64,000 bases of DNA from the NCBI RefSeq assembly GCF_963676275.1, contig NZ_OY781091.1, forward strand, positions 2,086,775 to 2,150,774. The letters are read 5' to 3'. The notes beneath the pieces were generated by a model. It was given only the letters and a program-made list of their open reading frames with translations, had not been told where the DNA came from and ran no database searches. Numbering within the stretch: the stretch's first letter is position 1; the number at the start of each line of letters is the position of its first letter. Position numbers and translations under genes: made by a program. Shown one piece after another: positions 1-7,666 of this stretch. The stretch is from an uncultured Cohaesibacter sp. (GTDB taxonomy: Bacteria > Pseudomonadota > Alphaproteobacteria > Rhizobiales > Cohaesibacteraceae).

Positions 1-615
1 GCGCCTGAAGCCTTTTATGCGCTCCTCAGGGGCAAGAAGATTGATCTGATGGACAGTCTCAAGCCGATGCGTTTCAAGGGCGCGAGCAATGAGGCCGATG
101 CCTTTGACGCAACGCTCAAGGTCAAGCGCAGCGGTGACTATACGCTGATTTTGCAGCCTGCACCCTATTATGAGCAGAGCGAAGATCTCTATATCCAGCA
201 GATCACCAAAAGCTATCTCAACAAGGACGGCATACCGACTGACTGGAACGAACCGGCTGGCCTCAAGACCGAGATCATTCCGCTCAACAAGCCAACCAAC
301 ATTCTGGCCGGTTCCACTTTTACCGGTCGCGTCATGTCGGAAGGCAAACCGGTGGCCGGTGCCGAGATCGAAGTGGAATATATGGCCGCCGAACCGGACA
401 TGACCGCCAATGCGCCATTGCCGGCAACCGCAGAGCCTGCGCCGGGTGGTTCGCTGGTGGCCATTTCCGATGACAATGGCTATTTCACCTACGGTATTCC
501 CAAATCCGGCTTCTGGGGCTTTGCCGCCCTTGGGACTGGTCCGGACAAGGAGCATGAAGGCAAGGAACTTTCGCAGGATGCGGTTATTTGGGTCAGGGCT
601 TATGACATCAGGTAG
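1..615 (+). CDS. DUF4198 / NikK-like periplasmic metal-uptake protein (5' truncated)
   Basis: Reading frame 1 is open from the first base of the window to a TAG at 613-615, so the gene starts upstream. The visible 204 residues have the beta-rich character of DUF4198 proteins, with a carboxypeptidase-regulatory-like stretch (ILAGSTFTGRVMSEGKPVAG) followed by a DDNGYFTY segment. Family members are exported proteins found with NikM/CbiM-type metal transporters (the NikK component). cbiM begins 29 bp downstream and nikL, cbiQ and cbiO follow, giving the K-M-L-Q-O order described for ECF nickel/cobalt importers. It probably helps deliver metal in the periplasm; its exact biochemical role is unknown to me. 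The signal peptide lies outside the window. Confidence 0.75.
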   Translation, partial: APEAFYALLRGKKIDLMDSLKPMRFKGASNEADAFDATLKVKRSGDYTLILQPAPYYEQSEDLYIQQITKSYLNKDGIPTDWNEPAGLKTEIIPLNKPTNILAGSTFTGRVMSEGKPVAGAEIEVEYMAAEPDMTANAPLPATAEPAPGGSLVAISDDNGYFTYGIPKSGFWGFAALGTGPDKEHEGKELSQDAVIWVRAYDIR

Positions 616-644
616 CATCACTTGCGTTGCGCGGAGGGTGAGCC

Positions 645-1268
645 ATGCATATCGTTGATGGCGCATTGTCAAACGAAGTTCTGATCACGGGAACTGCATT
701 GACCGCAATCGGTCTGGTGCTGGGGCTGCGCAAGCTGGATATGGAACTCATTCCGGCAGCCGGGGTGCTCAGCGCCACTTTCTTCGTTGCCTCGCTCATT
801 CATGTGCCATTGGGCTTTTCCTCCGTTCATCTCATCCTGAACGGTCTGGCCGGGATCATTCTCGGCTGGGCTGCCTTTCCGGCGCTGTTTGTGGGGTTGC
901 TGTTGCAAGCGGTATTCTTTGCCTTTGGCGGAATTTCGGTTCTGGGGGTGAACAGTTTCAACATCGCCGCGCCCGCCGTATTGGTTGGCCTGATCGCCAA
1001 TCCGTTTCTGATCCGGGCCCGGACATCGCGGTCTGCTGCCATATATGGCGGCATCGCCGGGGCCATGGCCATCGCCTTGACGACCCTGTGTGTGGCCGTG
1101 GCGCTGGGGTTTTCGGGTGAAAATTTTGTCTTTCAGGCCAAGCTGGTCTTCATCGCGCATATTCCGGTCATGATCATCGAGGGGCTTCTCTCGGCCGCTG
1201 CCATCTATCTCATTCACAAGGTGAAGCCGGAGCTGCTTCACGCCATGAACAAGGGGGATGTCCGATGA
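645..1268 (+). CDS. cbiM: CbiM/NikM, substrate-capture membrane protein of ECF cobalt/nickel transporter
   Basis: A 207-residue integral membrane protein starting MHIVDGALSNE. The mature N-terminus with His2 is the metal-coordinating end characteristic of CbiM/NikM. Several hydrophobic helices follow, including a family-typical stretch near residues 60-75 (FSSVHLILNGLAGIILG). It binds Co2+ or Ni2+ and passes it across the inner membrane with CbiQ and CbiO. A strong GGAGG ribosome site lies at 633-637. Its stop overlaps the next gene by ATGA. No separate CbiN is present; the NikL-like protein replaces it, which is the NikKMLQO arrangement. Cobalt as the substrate is inferred from the adjacent B12 genes. 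Confidence 0.93.
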   Translation: MHIVDGALSNEVLITGTALTAIGLVLGLRKLDMELIPAAGVLSATFFVASLIHVPLGFSSVHLILNGLAGIILGWAAFPALFVGLLLQAVFFAFGGISVLGVNSFNIAAPAVLVGLIANPFLIRARTSRSAAIYGGIAGAMAIALTTLCVAVALGFSGENFVFQAKLVFIAHIPVMIIEGLLSAAAIYLIHKVKPELLHAMNKGDVR

Positions 1269-1984
1269 CCGAACCGCGAAAACTGGTCTCTGGCCTCTTC
1301 CTTCTGTTTCTTATCGCCTTTGCCTCTCCGGCAGTGGCCCACAAGGTGGTGATTTCCGCCTACGCGGAAGGCAGCATCATTGAAGGGGAAATCGGCTTCT
1401 CCAACGGTGATGTCGCCGCTGACACGCTGGTCGAAATCTTCGACGATGCAGGCAGCAAGATCGGCGAAACAACGACCGATGAAGACGGGATTTTCCAATA
1501 TAACCCGACAGCCAGAATGCCGCTCAATTTCAAGGCCAATCTCGGCGCAGGTCATATCGCCACCTACCATATGGAAGTCGATGAACTCCCCGGCGATATT
1601 GGTGGAGACGCAGGGGCCAAGGCCGCCACTGCCGAGCTGGATGCGGTCATGGCTGAACTCAGGCAAGAAACGCCTTCCCAAGCTGCTGCGGCAACGTCCG
1701 GCATCGATCCCGAAGCGCTGCAAAAGCTTATCGCGGCCGAAGTGCATGCCCAGCTTGAGGCCTTCAAGCCCGAGGTGGCATCCGCTCTTCGCAATGAAGT
1801 CAAACCACTGCGCAAGCTGCTGTCTGACTATATGGAGAAGAACGACATGCAGGCGATCCTTGGCGGCGTTGGCTATATTTGCGGTCTGTTCGGCATCGGC
1901 TTCTATGTCGCGGCCCGCAAGGAGCGCGCCAAATTGGCCAGAAGTGAAAAGGACAGCGCCAGAAGTGAAAAGGACATTGCATGA
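1265..1984 (+). CDS. NikL-like periplasmic component with C-terminal membrane anchor
   Basis: A 239-residue protein. It has an N-terminal signal peptide (about residues 5-25, ending PAVAHK), a beta-domain resembling carboxypeptidase-regulatory/DUF4198 modules (GEIGFSNGDVAADTLVEI), an Ala/Glu-rich linker, and a C-terminal transmembrane helix (GYICGLFGIGFYVAA) followed by a basic tail. This fits the NikL component of NikKMLQO transporters. It begins 4 bp inside cbiM and its stop overlaps cbiQ, so translation is probably coupled. The extreme C-terminus carries a duplicated ARSEKD motif from a short DNA repeat. Function is inferred from family and context. Confidence 0.8.
   Translation: MTEPRKLVSGLFLLFLIAFASPAVAHKVVISAYAEGSIIEGEIGFSNGDVAADTLVEIFDDAGSKIGETTTDEDGIFQYNPTARMPLNFKANLGAGHIATYHMEVDELPGDIGGDAGAKAATAELDAVMAELRQETPSQAAAATSGIDPEALQKLIAAEVHAQLEAFKPEVASALRNEVKPLRKLLSDYMEKNDMQAILGGVGYICGLFGIGFYVAARKERAKLARSEKDSARSEKDIA
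1937..1975 (+). repeat. Two 18-bp direct repeats at the 3' end of the nikL-like gene
   Basis: The 18-mer GCCAGAAGTGAAAAGGAC occurs at 1937-1954 and again at 1958-1975, a 21-bp period. It encodes two copies of ARSEKD just before the stop codon. The tandem keeps the reading frame, so it looks like a small slippage duplication in the cytoplasmic tail. Confidence 0.9.
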
Positions 1985-2802
1985 GTGATCTTCTGGAAGA
2001 GGCAGGCCGGGCCAAGGGACTGACAGATGGTGCCGTCTATGACGACACCAGCCTGTTTGACCGCCGCATGTGGATACGCGAGTTGGACCCGCGTGTCAGG
2101 ATCATAACGGTCTTCGTCTTTTCCATCTGCGTTGTCCAACTGGATAAAATGCCGCTTCTGCTCGCTGCCCTGTGTGCTTCGCTGTTTCTGCTTTTCAATG
2201 CCCGTTTGCCCTTGGCGGCGACGCTCAAGCGGGTGATCACGGTCGACAGCTTTATCGTTCTGCTTCTCGTCATGTTGCCATTCACGACGCCGGGCAGGGA
2301 GCTTTTCTCCCTCTATGGTCTTTCGGCAAGTTACGAGGGCCTGAGGCAGGCCGTCGTCATATTGCTGCGGGCCAATGCGATCGTGCTGGCCTCTCTGGTG
2401 CTGCTGGCAACGATAGATGCCGTCAGCTTCGGCCATGCGCTGGCAAGCCTGAAGGTGCCAGAGCGTCTGGTGCATCTGTTATTATTCACCGTGCGCTATA
2501 TCGAGCTGCTGCGTGATGAATATGGCAGATTGAGAACGGCGATGAAGAGCCGGGTTTTTGCACCAAGAAACAGTTTGCATACCTACAAGAGCATCGGTTA
2601 TCTGGTTGGGATGCTGCTCATCCGTTCGTTCGAAAGATCCGAGCGCATTCTCATGGCGATGAAATGTCGTGGCTTCAATGGCCAGTTTCATCTGTTGAAG
2701 GATTTCAGTTTCACCAGAAGGGATCTCACATTTTCGATGTTGGCTTTCCTTTTTGTGCTGCTGCTCATGATGCTTGAGGTTTCGCATGTCATTGCTGCTT
2801 GA
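1981..2802 (+). CDS. cbiQ: CbiQ, ECF transporter T-component
   Basis: A 273-residue membrane protein. It has hydrophobic helices near residues 40-75, 80-100, 115-150 and 245-270. The two conserved cytoplasmic segments that contact the ATPase are visible: HALASLKVP and, later, RSERILMAMKCRGF with its Ala/Arg-Gly-type signature. CbiQ couples ATP hydrolysis by CbiO to metal release from CbiM. It starts 4 bp before the nikL stop and ends 17 bp inside cbiO, as expected for a tightly coupled ECF operon. The N-terminal ~30 residues are hydrophilic. Confidence 0.93.
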   Translation: MSDLLEEAGRAKGLTDGAVYDDTSLFDRRMWIRELDPRVRIITVFVFSICVVQLDKMPLLLAALCASLFLLFNARLPLAATLKRVITVDSFIVLLLVMLPFTTPGRELFSLYGLSASYEGLRQAVVILLRANAIVLASLVLLATIDAVSFGHALASLKVPERLVHLLLFTVRYIELLRDEYGRLRTAMKSRVFAPRNSLHTYKSIGYLVGMLLIRSFERSERILMAMKCRGFNGQFHLLKDFSFTRRDLTFSMLAFLFVLLLMMLEVSHVIAA

Positions 2803-3433
2803 AACAAGCGACCTTTGCTATGCCTATCACGGCAGCGCACCTTGCGTGAATGGTGCCACATTGGCCCTGTCTGCCGGTGAGCGGCTTGGACTGGTCGGCT
2901 CCAATGGCGCAGGCAAGAGCACGCTGCTGCATTTGCTTGTCGGTCTCTACAAGGCTCAGAGTGGTGCCATCTCGGCCTTCGGGCGCACCTATGCGAGCGA
3001 AGAGGATTTCATGTTGCTGCGGCGTCGGGTCGGTCTTGTCTTTCAGGATCCGGACGATCAGCTGTTTTGCCCGACGGTAGAGGAAGACATTGCCTTCGGC
3101 CCGCTTAATTTGGGCTACAGCCGCAATGATGCCCGCGTCATCGTGGAAGAAACCCTCGATCTGCTGGGGCTTCTGCCTCTCAAGGACAGGGTGACGCATC
3201 GTCTCTCCGGTGGTCAGAAGCGGCTCGTTGCGCTGGCAACCGTCATTGCGATGAAGCCGGACATTCTGTTGCTGGATGAGCCGACAAACGATCTTGACGA
3301 GGCGACACGCAGTCGGCTGGTCGAAATTCTGTTATCCTTGCCGCAAGCCATGATCATCGTCAGTCATGACAGGGCATTCCGTGAGCAGGTGATAACGAGG
3401 ACTGTTACCATGGAGGATGGCCGGGTCATCTGA
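2786..3433 (+). CDS. cbiO: CbiO, ECF transporter ATPase
   Basis: A 215-residue ABC ATPase. Walker A is GSNGAGKST (about residues 37-45), the Q-loop VFQDPDDQLF, the signature LSGGQKR, Walker B ILLLDEPTNDLDE and the switch His in VSHD. DPDDQLF after the Q-loop is typical of ECF A-components. I chose ATG 2786 (MSLLLETSDLCYAYHG) over an upstream TTG because this matches family N-termini. The start lies inside the end of cbiQ. It is shorter than most CbiO proteins (about 270 residues), lacking a long C-terminal extension. It powers cobalt/nickel import. Confidence 0.93.
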   Translation: MSLLLETSDLCYAYHGSAPCVNGATLALSAGERLGLVGSNGAGKSTLLHLLVGLYKAQSGAISAFGRTYASEEDFMLLRRRVGLVFQDPDDQLFCPTVEEDIAFGPLNLGYSRNDARVIVEETLDLLGLLPLKDRVTHRLSGGQKRLVALATVIAMKPDILLLDEPTNDLDEATRSRLVEILLSLPQAMIIVSHDRAFREQVITRTVTMEDGRVI

Positions 3434-3444
3434 CAGATACCATG

Positions 3445-3464
3445 CGGGCAGCAAGCGCTGCCCG
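3445..3464 (+). terminator. GC-rich hairpin downstream of cbiO (possible terminator or processing site)
   Basis: CGGGCAGC (3445-3452) pairs perfectly with GCTGCCCG (3457-3464) around a 4-nt loop, 12 nt after the cbiO stop. There is no U-tract, so it may attenuate or protect the transporter mRNA rather than end it. The cbiX ATG lies 200 bp further on. Confidence 0.45.
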
Positions 3465-3663
3465 ACCAGTTGCTTTGCAGTGCTTCCCGCGATGGAAGCT
3501 GAAAACCAAGTCAGTGCGGCAGATCCAATCCGGAGGCCAAGACTGACCTGCAGGTTTGAAAAGGGCTTATGCGGATCATGCCGGTCCTGCGCCCGTTTCC
3601 ACCCTGCGGAATATCAACCGAAGAGCCGACAAGGCTCGCCATGAAGGACCACAGGGGACCAGA

Positions 3664-4935
3664 ATGACACGTTCCGACAAACAAGAAAAACTCGGCCTGA
3701 TGATCTGCGGCCACGGCAGTCGCAATCAGGAGGCTGTCGATCAGTTCGCCAAGCTGGCGGAGCGTCTGCGACCCCGTTTCCCCGAATGGCCAGTTGACTA
3801 TGGCTATCTGGAATTCGCCAATCCTGTGCTTTCCAAGGGGCTGGACAATCTGGTGGCGCAAGGATGCACGCGCATTCTGGCCGTTCCCGGCATGCTGTTT
3901 GCTGCCGGTCATGCCAAGAATGACATCCCCTCGGTGCTCAATTCCTATCAGGCCAAAACGCCGGGCGTAACGATTGAATATGGCCGCGAGCTGGGTCTTG
4001 ATCTCAAGATGATCAAGGCAGCCGGAGCCCGTATTGAGGAGGCCGTGAAGGCAGCCAATATTGAGCATGGCGAAGTTGCCATCACCGACACCTTGCTGAT
4101 GGTGGTCGGCCGCGGCGCTTCCGATCCAGATGCCAACTCCAACGTCAACAAGCTGATGCGCATGCTTTGGGAAGGCATGGGCTTTGGCTGGGGCGAGGTC
4201 TGCTATTCGGGCGTCACGTTCCCGCTGGTCGAACCGGGCCTCGAACATGCCGCCAAGCTTGGCTACAAGCGCATTATCGTTTTCCCCTATTTTCTCTTCA
4301 CCGGCATTCTTGTCCGTCGCATCTACAATTTCACCGATGAGGTCGCAGCCCGCCATCCAGACATCCAGTTTGTCAAGGCGGCTTATCTCAACGATCAGGA
4401 CTATGTCATTGAAACCTTCGAGGACCGCGTTCAGGAAATCCTCGATGGCACCAACAATATGAATTGCCAGCTGTGCAAATATCGGGCGCAGGTTCTGGGG
4501 TTCGAGGCCGAAGTCGGTCTGCAGCAGGAGAGCCACCACCATCATGTCGAAGGGGTGGACACCAAGGACTGCGAATATTGTGAAGATAATAAATGCACCA
4601 ACGAATGTCTCAAGCATCACCCTTCGTCGGAGCATCACCACCATGATCATGGCCACGACCACGCTCACTCCCAAGGTCACGGCCATGATCATGGTCACTC
4701 TCACCAGCATGACCACGATCATGATCACGACCACCACGGTCACCACCATCATGACCATGATCATCATGGTCACAGTCACGGGCACAGTCACGGGCATGAT
4801 CACGACCATCATTACGATCATGGGCACGGCCATTCTCATGGCCATTCTCACGGCGATGGGCATGATCACCACCATCATCCATATCCTCAGGCGGACCATC
4901 CGCTCGGCCCCAAAAGCATGTATAAAAAGGACTGA
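3664..4935 (+). CDS. cbiX: CbiX, sirohydrochlorin cobaltochelatase with MxCxxC motif and His-rich C-terminal tail
   Basis: A 423-residue class II chelatase of the long CbiX type. The N-terminal half has the catalytic-site GHGSR (residues 16-20) and a second metal-site His in AAGHAKND (H83). The second half ends in an MxCxxC motif (M266, C268, C271), which holds a 4Fe-4S centre in Bacillus megaterium CbiX. A Cys-rich patch (CEYCEDNKCTNEC) follows, then an extreme His/Asp/Gly tail from about residue 318 to 406. CbiX inserts Co2+ into sirohydrochlorin, the first committed step of the early-cobalt B12 route. I chose ATG 3664, preceded by AGGGG; an ATG 108 bp upstream would add an Arg-rich, unlikely extension. 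It lies directly after the metal importer and before cobH. Confidence 0.92.
   Translation: MTRSDKQEKLGLMICGHGSRNQEAVDQFAKLAERLRPRFPEWPVDYGYLEFANPVLSKGLDNLVAQGCTRILAVPGMLFAAGHAKNDIPSVLNSYQAKTPGVTIEYGRELGLDLKMIKAAGARIEEAVKAANIEHGEVAITDTLLMVVGRGASDPDANSNVNKLMRMLWEGMGFGWGEVCYSGVTFPLVEPGLEHAAKLGYKRIIVFPYFLFTGILVRRIYNFTDEVAARHPDIQFVKAAYLNDQDYVIETFEDRVQEILDGTNNMNCQLCKYRAQVLGFEAEVGLQQESHHHHVEGVDTKDCEYCEDNKCTNECLKHHPSSEHHHHDHGHDHAHSQGHGHDHGHSHQHDHDHDHDHHGHHHHDHDHHGHSHGHSHGHDHDHHYDHGHGHSHGHSHGDGHDHHHHPYPQADHPLGPKSMYKKD
4621..4887 (+). repeat. Low-complexity His/Asp/Gly codon repeat in cbiX
   Basis: A run of CAT/CAC, GAT/GAC and GGC/GGT codons gives imperfect HDH, HGH and HSH repeats across about 89 codons. 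Units such as GGCCATGATCAT recur in varied form, the signature of repeat slippage inside a coding sequence. The opposite strand is also open here, but only because of this composition. Confidence 0.9.
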
Positions 4936-4990
4936 TCCTCATCAATGCGCCAATGCCTTCAGGCGGGGTGCCTATGGATCGGATGGATGA

Positions 4991-5674
4991 ATGATGACCC
5001 ATCATGACTATCAGAAGGATCCGGCAGCGATCTATGCCAGTTCCTTCAACATCATCAGGCAGGAGGCTGGCGAAGCGCTGGCCAGCCTGCCTGACGCGCT
5101 TGAACCGGTTGCCGTGCGTTTGATGCATTCGGTCGGTATGACCGATCTGGTGCCCGATCTGCGCTTCTCGGACCATGCCGCTGAAGCAGGAATGGCGGCG
5201 CTTGCAAAGGGAACGACCATTCTGGTCGATACGCAAATGGTGGCCGGAGGGATCTCGCCCCGTTTCTTTGCCAAGGGATGCGCACTGGAACACAATGCCA
5301 TTTGCGTAACGCTCAATGATCCCGAAGTGGCCGCGCTTGCAAAAGAGCTTGCAACGACCAGAACCGCTGCCGCCATGGAGCTTTGGCGACCGCATCTAGA
5401 GGGCTCCATCGTGGCAATCGGCAATGCGCCCACGGCGCTCTTCCGGCTGCTGGAAATAGTGCGGGAAGGAGCTGGCAAACCGGCCCTTGTTCTCGGCTTT
5501 CCCGTCGGGTTCGTCGGTGCGGCAGAATCCAAGCAGGCTCTGGTTGATGAGGCCGAAGAATTGGGCCTTGACTATATCGCGCTGCTCGGGCGCAGGGGCG
5601 GCACGCCGATGGCCAGTTCCGCGGTCAATGCGCTGGCAATTGCCGCGCTTGGCCAAAGCGACAAACCGGTCTAG
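4991..5674 (+). CDS. cobH: Precorrin-8X / cobalt-precorrin-8 methylmutase
   Basis: A 227-residue CobH/CbiC family protein. The conserved catalytic His lies in RLMHSVGM (H46), and further family motifs are DTQMVAGGI, IVAIGNAPTALFRLLE and GFPVGFVGAAESK. It moves the C11 methyl group to C12, producing (cobalt-)hydrogenobyrinate. The length matches the family (about 210-230). Two consecutive ATGs (4991, 4994) are possible starts, with a GGATGG site upstream. It sits 55 bp after cbiX and 13 bp before cobL in a single transcription direction. Confidence 0.95.
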   Translation: MMTHHDYQKDPAAIYASSFNIIRQEAGEALASLPDALEPVAVRLMHSVGMTDLVPDLRFSDHAAEAGMAALAKGTTILVDTQMVAGGISPRFFAKGCALEHNAICVTLNDPEVAALAKELATTRTAAAMELWRPHLEGSIVAIGNAPTALFRLLEIVREGAGKPALVLGFPVGFVGAAESKQALVDEAEELGLDYIALLGRRGGTPMASSAVNALAIAALGQSDKPV

Positions 5675-5687
5675 GGAAGGGGGAACC

Positions 5688-6950
5688 ATGAAACAGCCTC
5701 AAACCCCATGGCTCAGCGTCATCGGCATCGGAGAAGATGGCCTTGATGGTCTTGGTGATCTGGCTTGGTCTCTGATTGCTCAGGCGAAGGTGATCTATGG
5801 TGGCGCAAGGCATCTGGCCATGCTGCCCGATGCTATGATCTGCGATGCCGAGAAAAGGGGATGGCCGCAACCATTCTCTCATGCCTTTGACGAGCTGGAC
5901 GCGCTGCGCGGAACGCCCGTTGTGGTGTTGGCCAGCGGAGATCCGATGTATTTCGGCATCGGCGGAACGCTCGCCCGTCACTTCGCGCCGGACGAAATGC
6001 GCATTCTGTCCTATCCCGGTTCTTTCAGTCTGGCCGCAAGCCGGCTTGGTTGGCCATTGGATAAAGTGGCAAAGCTGACGATCCATGGCCGCAGCATAGA
6101 GACATTGCTGCCGCACTATCTGCCCGGCGCGCGTCTGCTGGTGCTCTCCCGAGATGGAAAGTCGCCCGGAGAGGTTGCCTACCAGTTGCTGGGGCGCGGT
6201 ATCCAAGACGCCGAGCTCACCATTCTGGAGCATCTGGGAGGCAAGGCCGAACGCATTGTCACCATGAGCGCGAAGGCTTTGGCGGAAAGCGGCGAGACGC
6301 AAAGCTTCGCCGATCTCAATGTGTTGGCGATTGCCTTGCCGGAAACTCTTTCCTTCTGGCTGCCGCTACAGCCCGGATTGCCCGATGAGGCTTTCGAGCA
6401 TGATGGCAAGATGACCAAGCGCGACATTCGCGCCAGTGCATTGGCCAAGCTGATGCCTCACCCCGGAGCGCTTCTCTGGGATGTCGGCACGGGGTGCGGA
6501 TCCGTTGCCATCGAATGGCTGCGGAGCCATCCCAGCTGTCGTGCCATTGGCATCGAGCCGCAGGAAAAACGCCGGATATTGGCAAGGCATAATGCCGATT
6601 GTCTGGGCGTTCCCTCCTTGCGACTGATAGCCGATACGGCACCCGAAGGCCTGAAGGGGGAAGAAGCCCCCGATGCGGTCTTTATCGGCGGAGGTCTTTC
6701 CCGTGCGGTCGTCGATTTCTGCCTCGATGCGCTGAAGCCCGGAGGGCGTCTGGTTGCCCATGCCGTCACCCTCGGTTCCGAGCATCTGCTGCTTGAACTG
6801 TTCGAGGAGCATGGCGGAGATCTGACCCGGCTGGCCATTTCCCGCGCAACCCCTGTCGGACCCTATTTCGGCTGGAAACCTTCCATGCCTGTCACACAAT
6901 GGGCCTTCACCAAGGCTCTCAAAGAACAAGATGAGAAACAAGATCAATGA
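5688..6950 (+). CDS. cobL: CobL (CbiE-CbiT fusion), C5,15-methyltransferase (decarboxylating)
   Basis: A 420-residue bifunctional enzyme. Residues 1-205 are the CbiE tetrapyrrole methylase domain (SVIGIGEDGLDGL near the N-terminus, LASGDPMYFGIG mid-domain). Residues ~240-420 are the CbiT domain with the SAM site WDVGTGCGSVAIEWL. It methylates C5 and C15 and decarboxylates the ring C acetate. ATG 5688 follows GGAAGGGGG; a reading frame open upstream overlaps cobH and is not used. The stop overlaps cobI by ATGA. The length agrees with characterised CobL proteins (about 410). Confidence 0.95.
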   Translation: MKQPQTPWLSVIGIGEDGLDGLGDLAWSLIAQAKVIYGGARHLAMLPDAMICDAEKRGWPQPFSHAFDELDALRGTPVVVLASGDPMYFGIGGTLARHFAPDEMRILSYPGSFSLAASRLGWPLDKVAKLTIHGRSIETLLPHYLPGARLLVLSRDGKSPGEVAYQLLGRGIQDAELTILEHLGGKAERIVTMSAKALAESGETQSFADLNVLAIALPETLSFWLPLQPGLPDEAFEHDGKMTKRDIRASALAKLMPHPGALLWDVGTGCGSVAIEWLRSHPSCRAIGIEPQEKRRILARHNADCLGVPSLRLIADTAPEGLKGEEAPDAVFIGGGLSRAVVDFCLDALKPGGRLVAHAVTLGSEHLLLELFEEHGGDLTRLAISRATPVGPYFGWKPSMPVTQWAFTKALKEQDEKQDQ

Positions 6951-7666
6951 ATAGCAGCACAAAAGGCACGCTCTATGGCGTTGGCGTCGGTCCGGGGGAT
7001 CCCGAACTGATCACGCTGAAGGCCGCCCGTCTCATAAGCGCCGCTCAGGTCATCGCCTATCCGGCACCCGAAGGGGGCGACAGCTTTGCCAGAGAGATCG
7101 CCAAGGCGCATATCGCTGAAGGGGCCGAAGAGATTTCCATCGCCATCCCGATGCGGCCCGAACGCAAGGCTGCGCAAGATGCCTATGATGTCGGCGCGGT
7201 TGCTGTGCGTGCCGAACTGGAAGCGGGCAGGGATGTGGTCTTCCTCTGCGAAGGGGATCCCTTTTTCTATGGCACCTTCATGTATCTCTATGACCGGTTG
7301 GCCGGTGATTTCGCAACGGAAATCATTCCCGGCGTCACCTCGATTGTCGCTTGCGCCAGCCGCCTCAGACAGCCGCTCGTCAGCCGCAATGACGTGCTTA
7401 CGGTGCTCGCCGGTCCGATGTCCGATGAAGAGCTTGAAGCCCGCCTGAAGCTTGGCGGCTCCTTTGCCATCATGAAGGTCGGGCGGCATCTGCCGCGCCT
7501 GAAAGCCCTGCTCGAAAAGCTCGGTCTCATGAAGCGCGCCGGTTATGTCGAGCGGGCAACGCTTGCCAATGAAAAGGCCATCCCGCTCGCCGAACTGGCA
7601 GAGCCGTCCGCCCCTTATTTCTCTATGATCCTGATCTATGACGGGGAAGAAGCATGGAAAAACTGA
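6947..7666 (+). CDS. cobI: Precorrin-2 / cobalt-factor II C20-methyltransferase
   Basis: A 239-residue SAM-dependent tetrapyrrole methylase. It has the N-terminal GVGVGPGDPELITLKA loop, the mid-domain LCEGDPFFYGTFMYLY and PGVTSIVACASRL. It methylates C20 of precorrin-2 or its cobalt form. The start overlaps the cobL stop (ATGA), and the gene runs 13 bp into the next one. Sequence alone cannot tell the CobI (metal-free) from the CbiL (cobalt) substrate preference; the neighbourhood favours the cobalt form. Confidence 0.93.
   Translation: MNSSTKGTLYGVGVGPGDPELITLKAARLISAAQVIAYPAPEGGDSFAREIAKAHIAEGAEEISIAIPMRPERKAAQDAYDVGAVAVRAELEAGRDVVFLCEGDPFFYGTFMYLYDRLAGDFATEIIPGVTSIVACASRLRQPLVSRNDVLTVLAGPMSDEELEARLKLGGSFAIMKVGRHLPRLKALLEKLGLMKRAGYVERATLANEKAIPLAELAEPSAPYFSMILIYDGEEAWKN

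Noticed and set aside
3434..3663. Possible cobalamin riboswitch between cbiO and cbiX
   Set aside because: The region is long enough and lies in a B12 operon, but I find no recognisable B12 box or conserved core on the plus strand; a partial resemblance around 3525-3550 does not hold up.
4621..4887. CRISPR-like or minisatellite array
   Set aside because: The repeats are imperfect, in frame and encode the His-rich tail of CbiX; there are no spacers.
3511..4899. Long open frame on the minus strand opposite cbiX
   Set aside because: It is kept open by the His/Asp codon repeat of cbiX, gives a Val/Met-rich unnatural protein, and lies over a clear gene.
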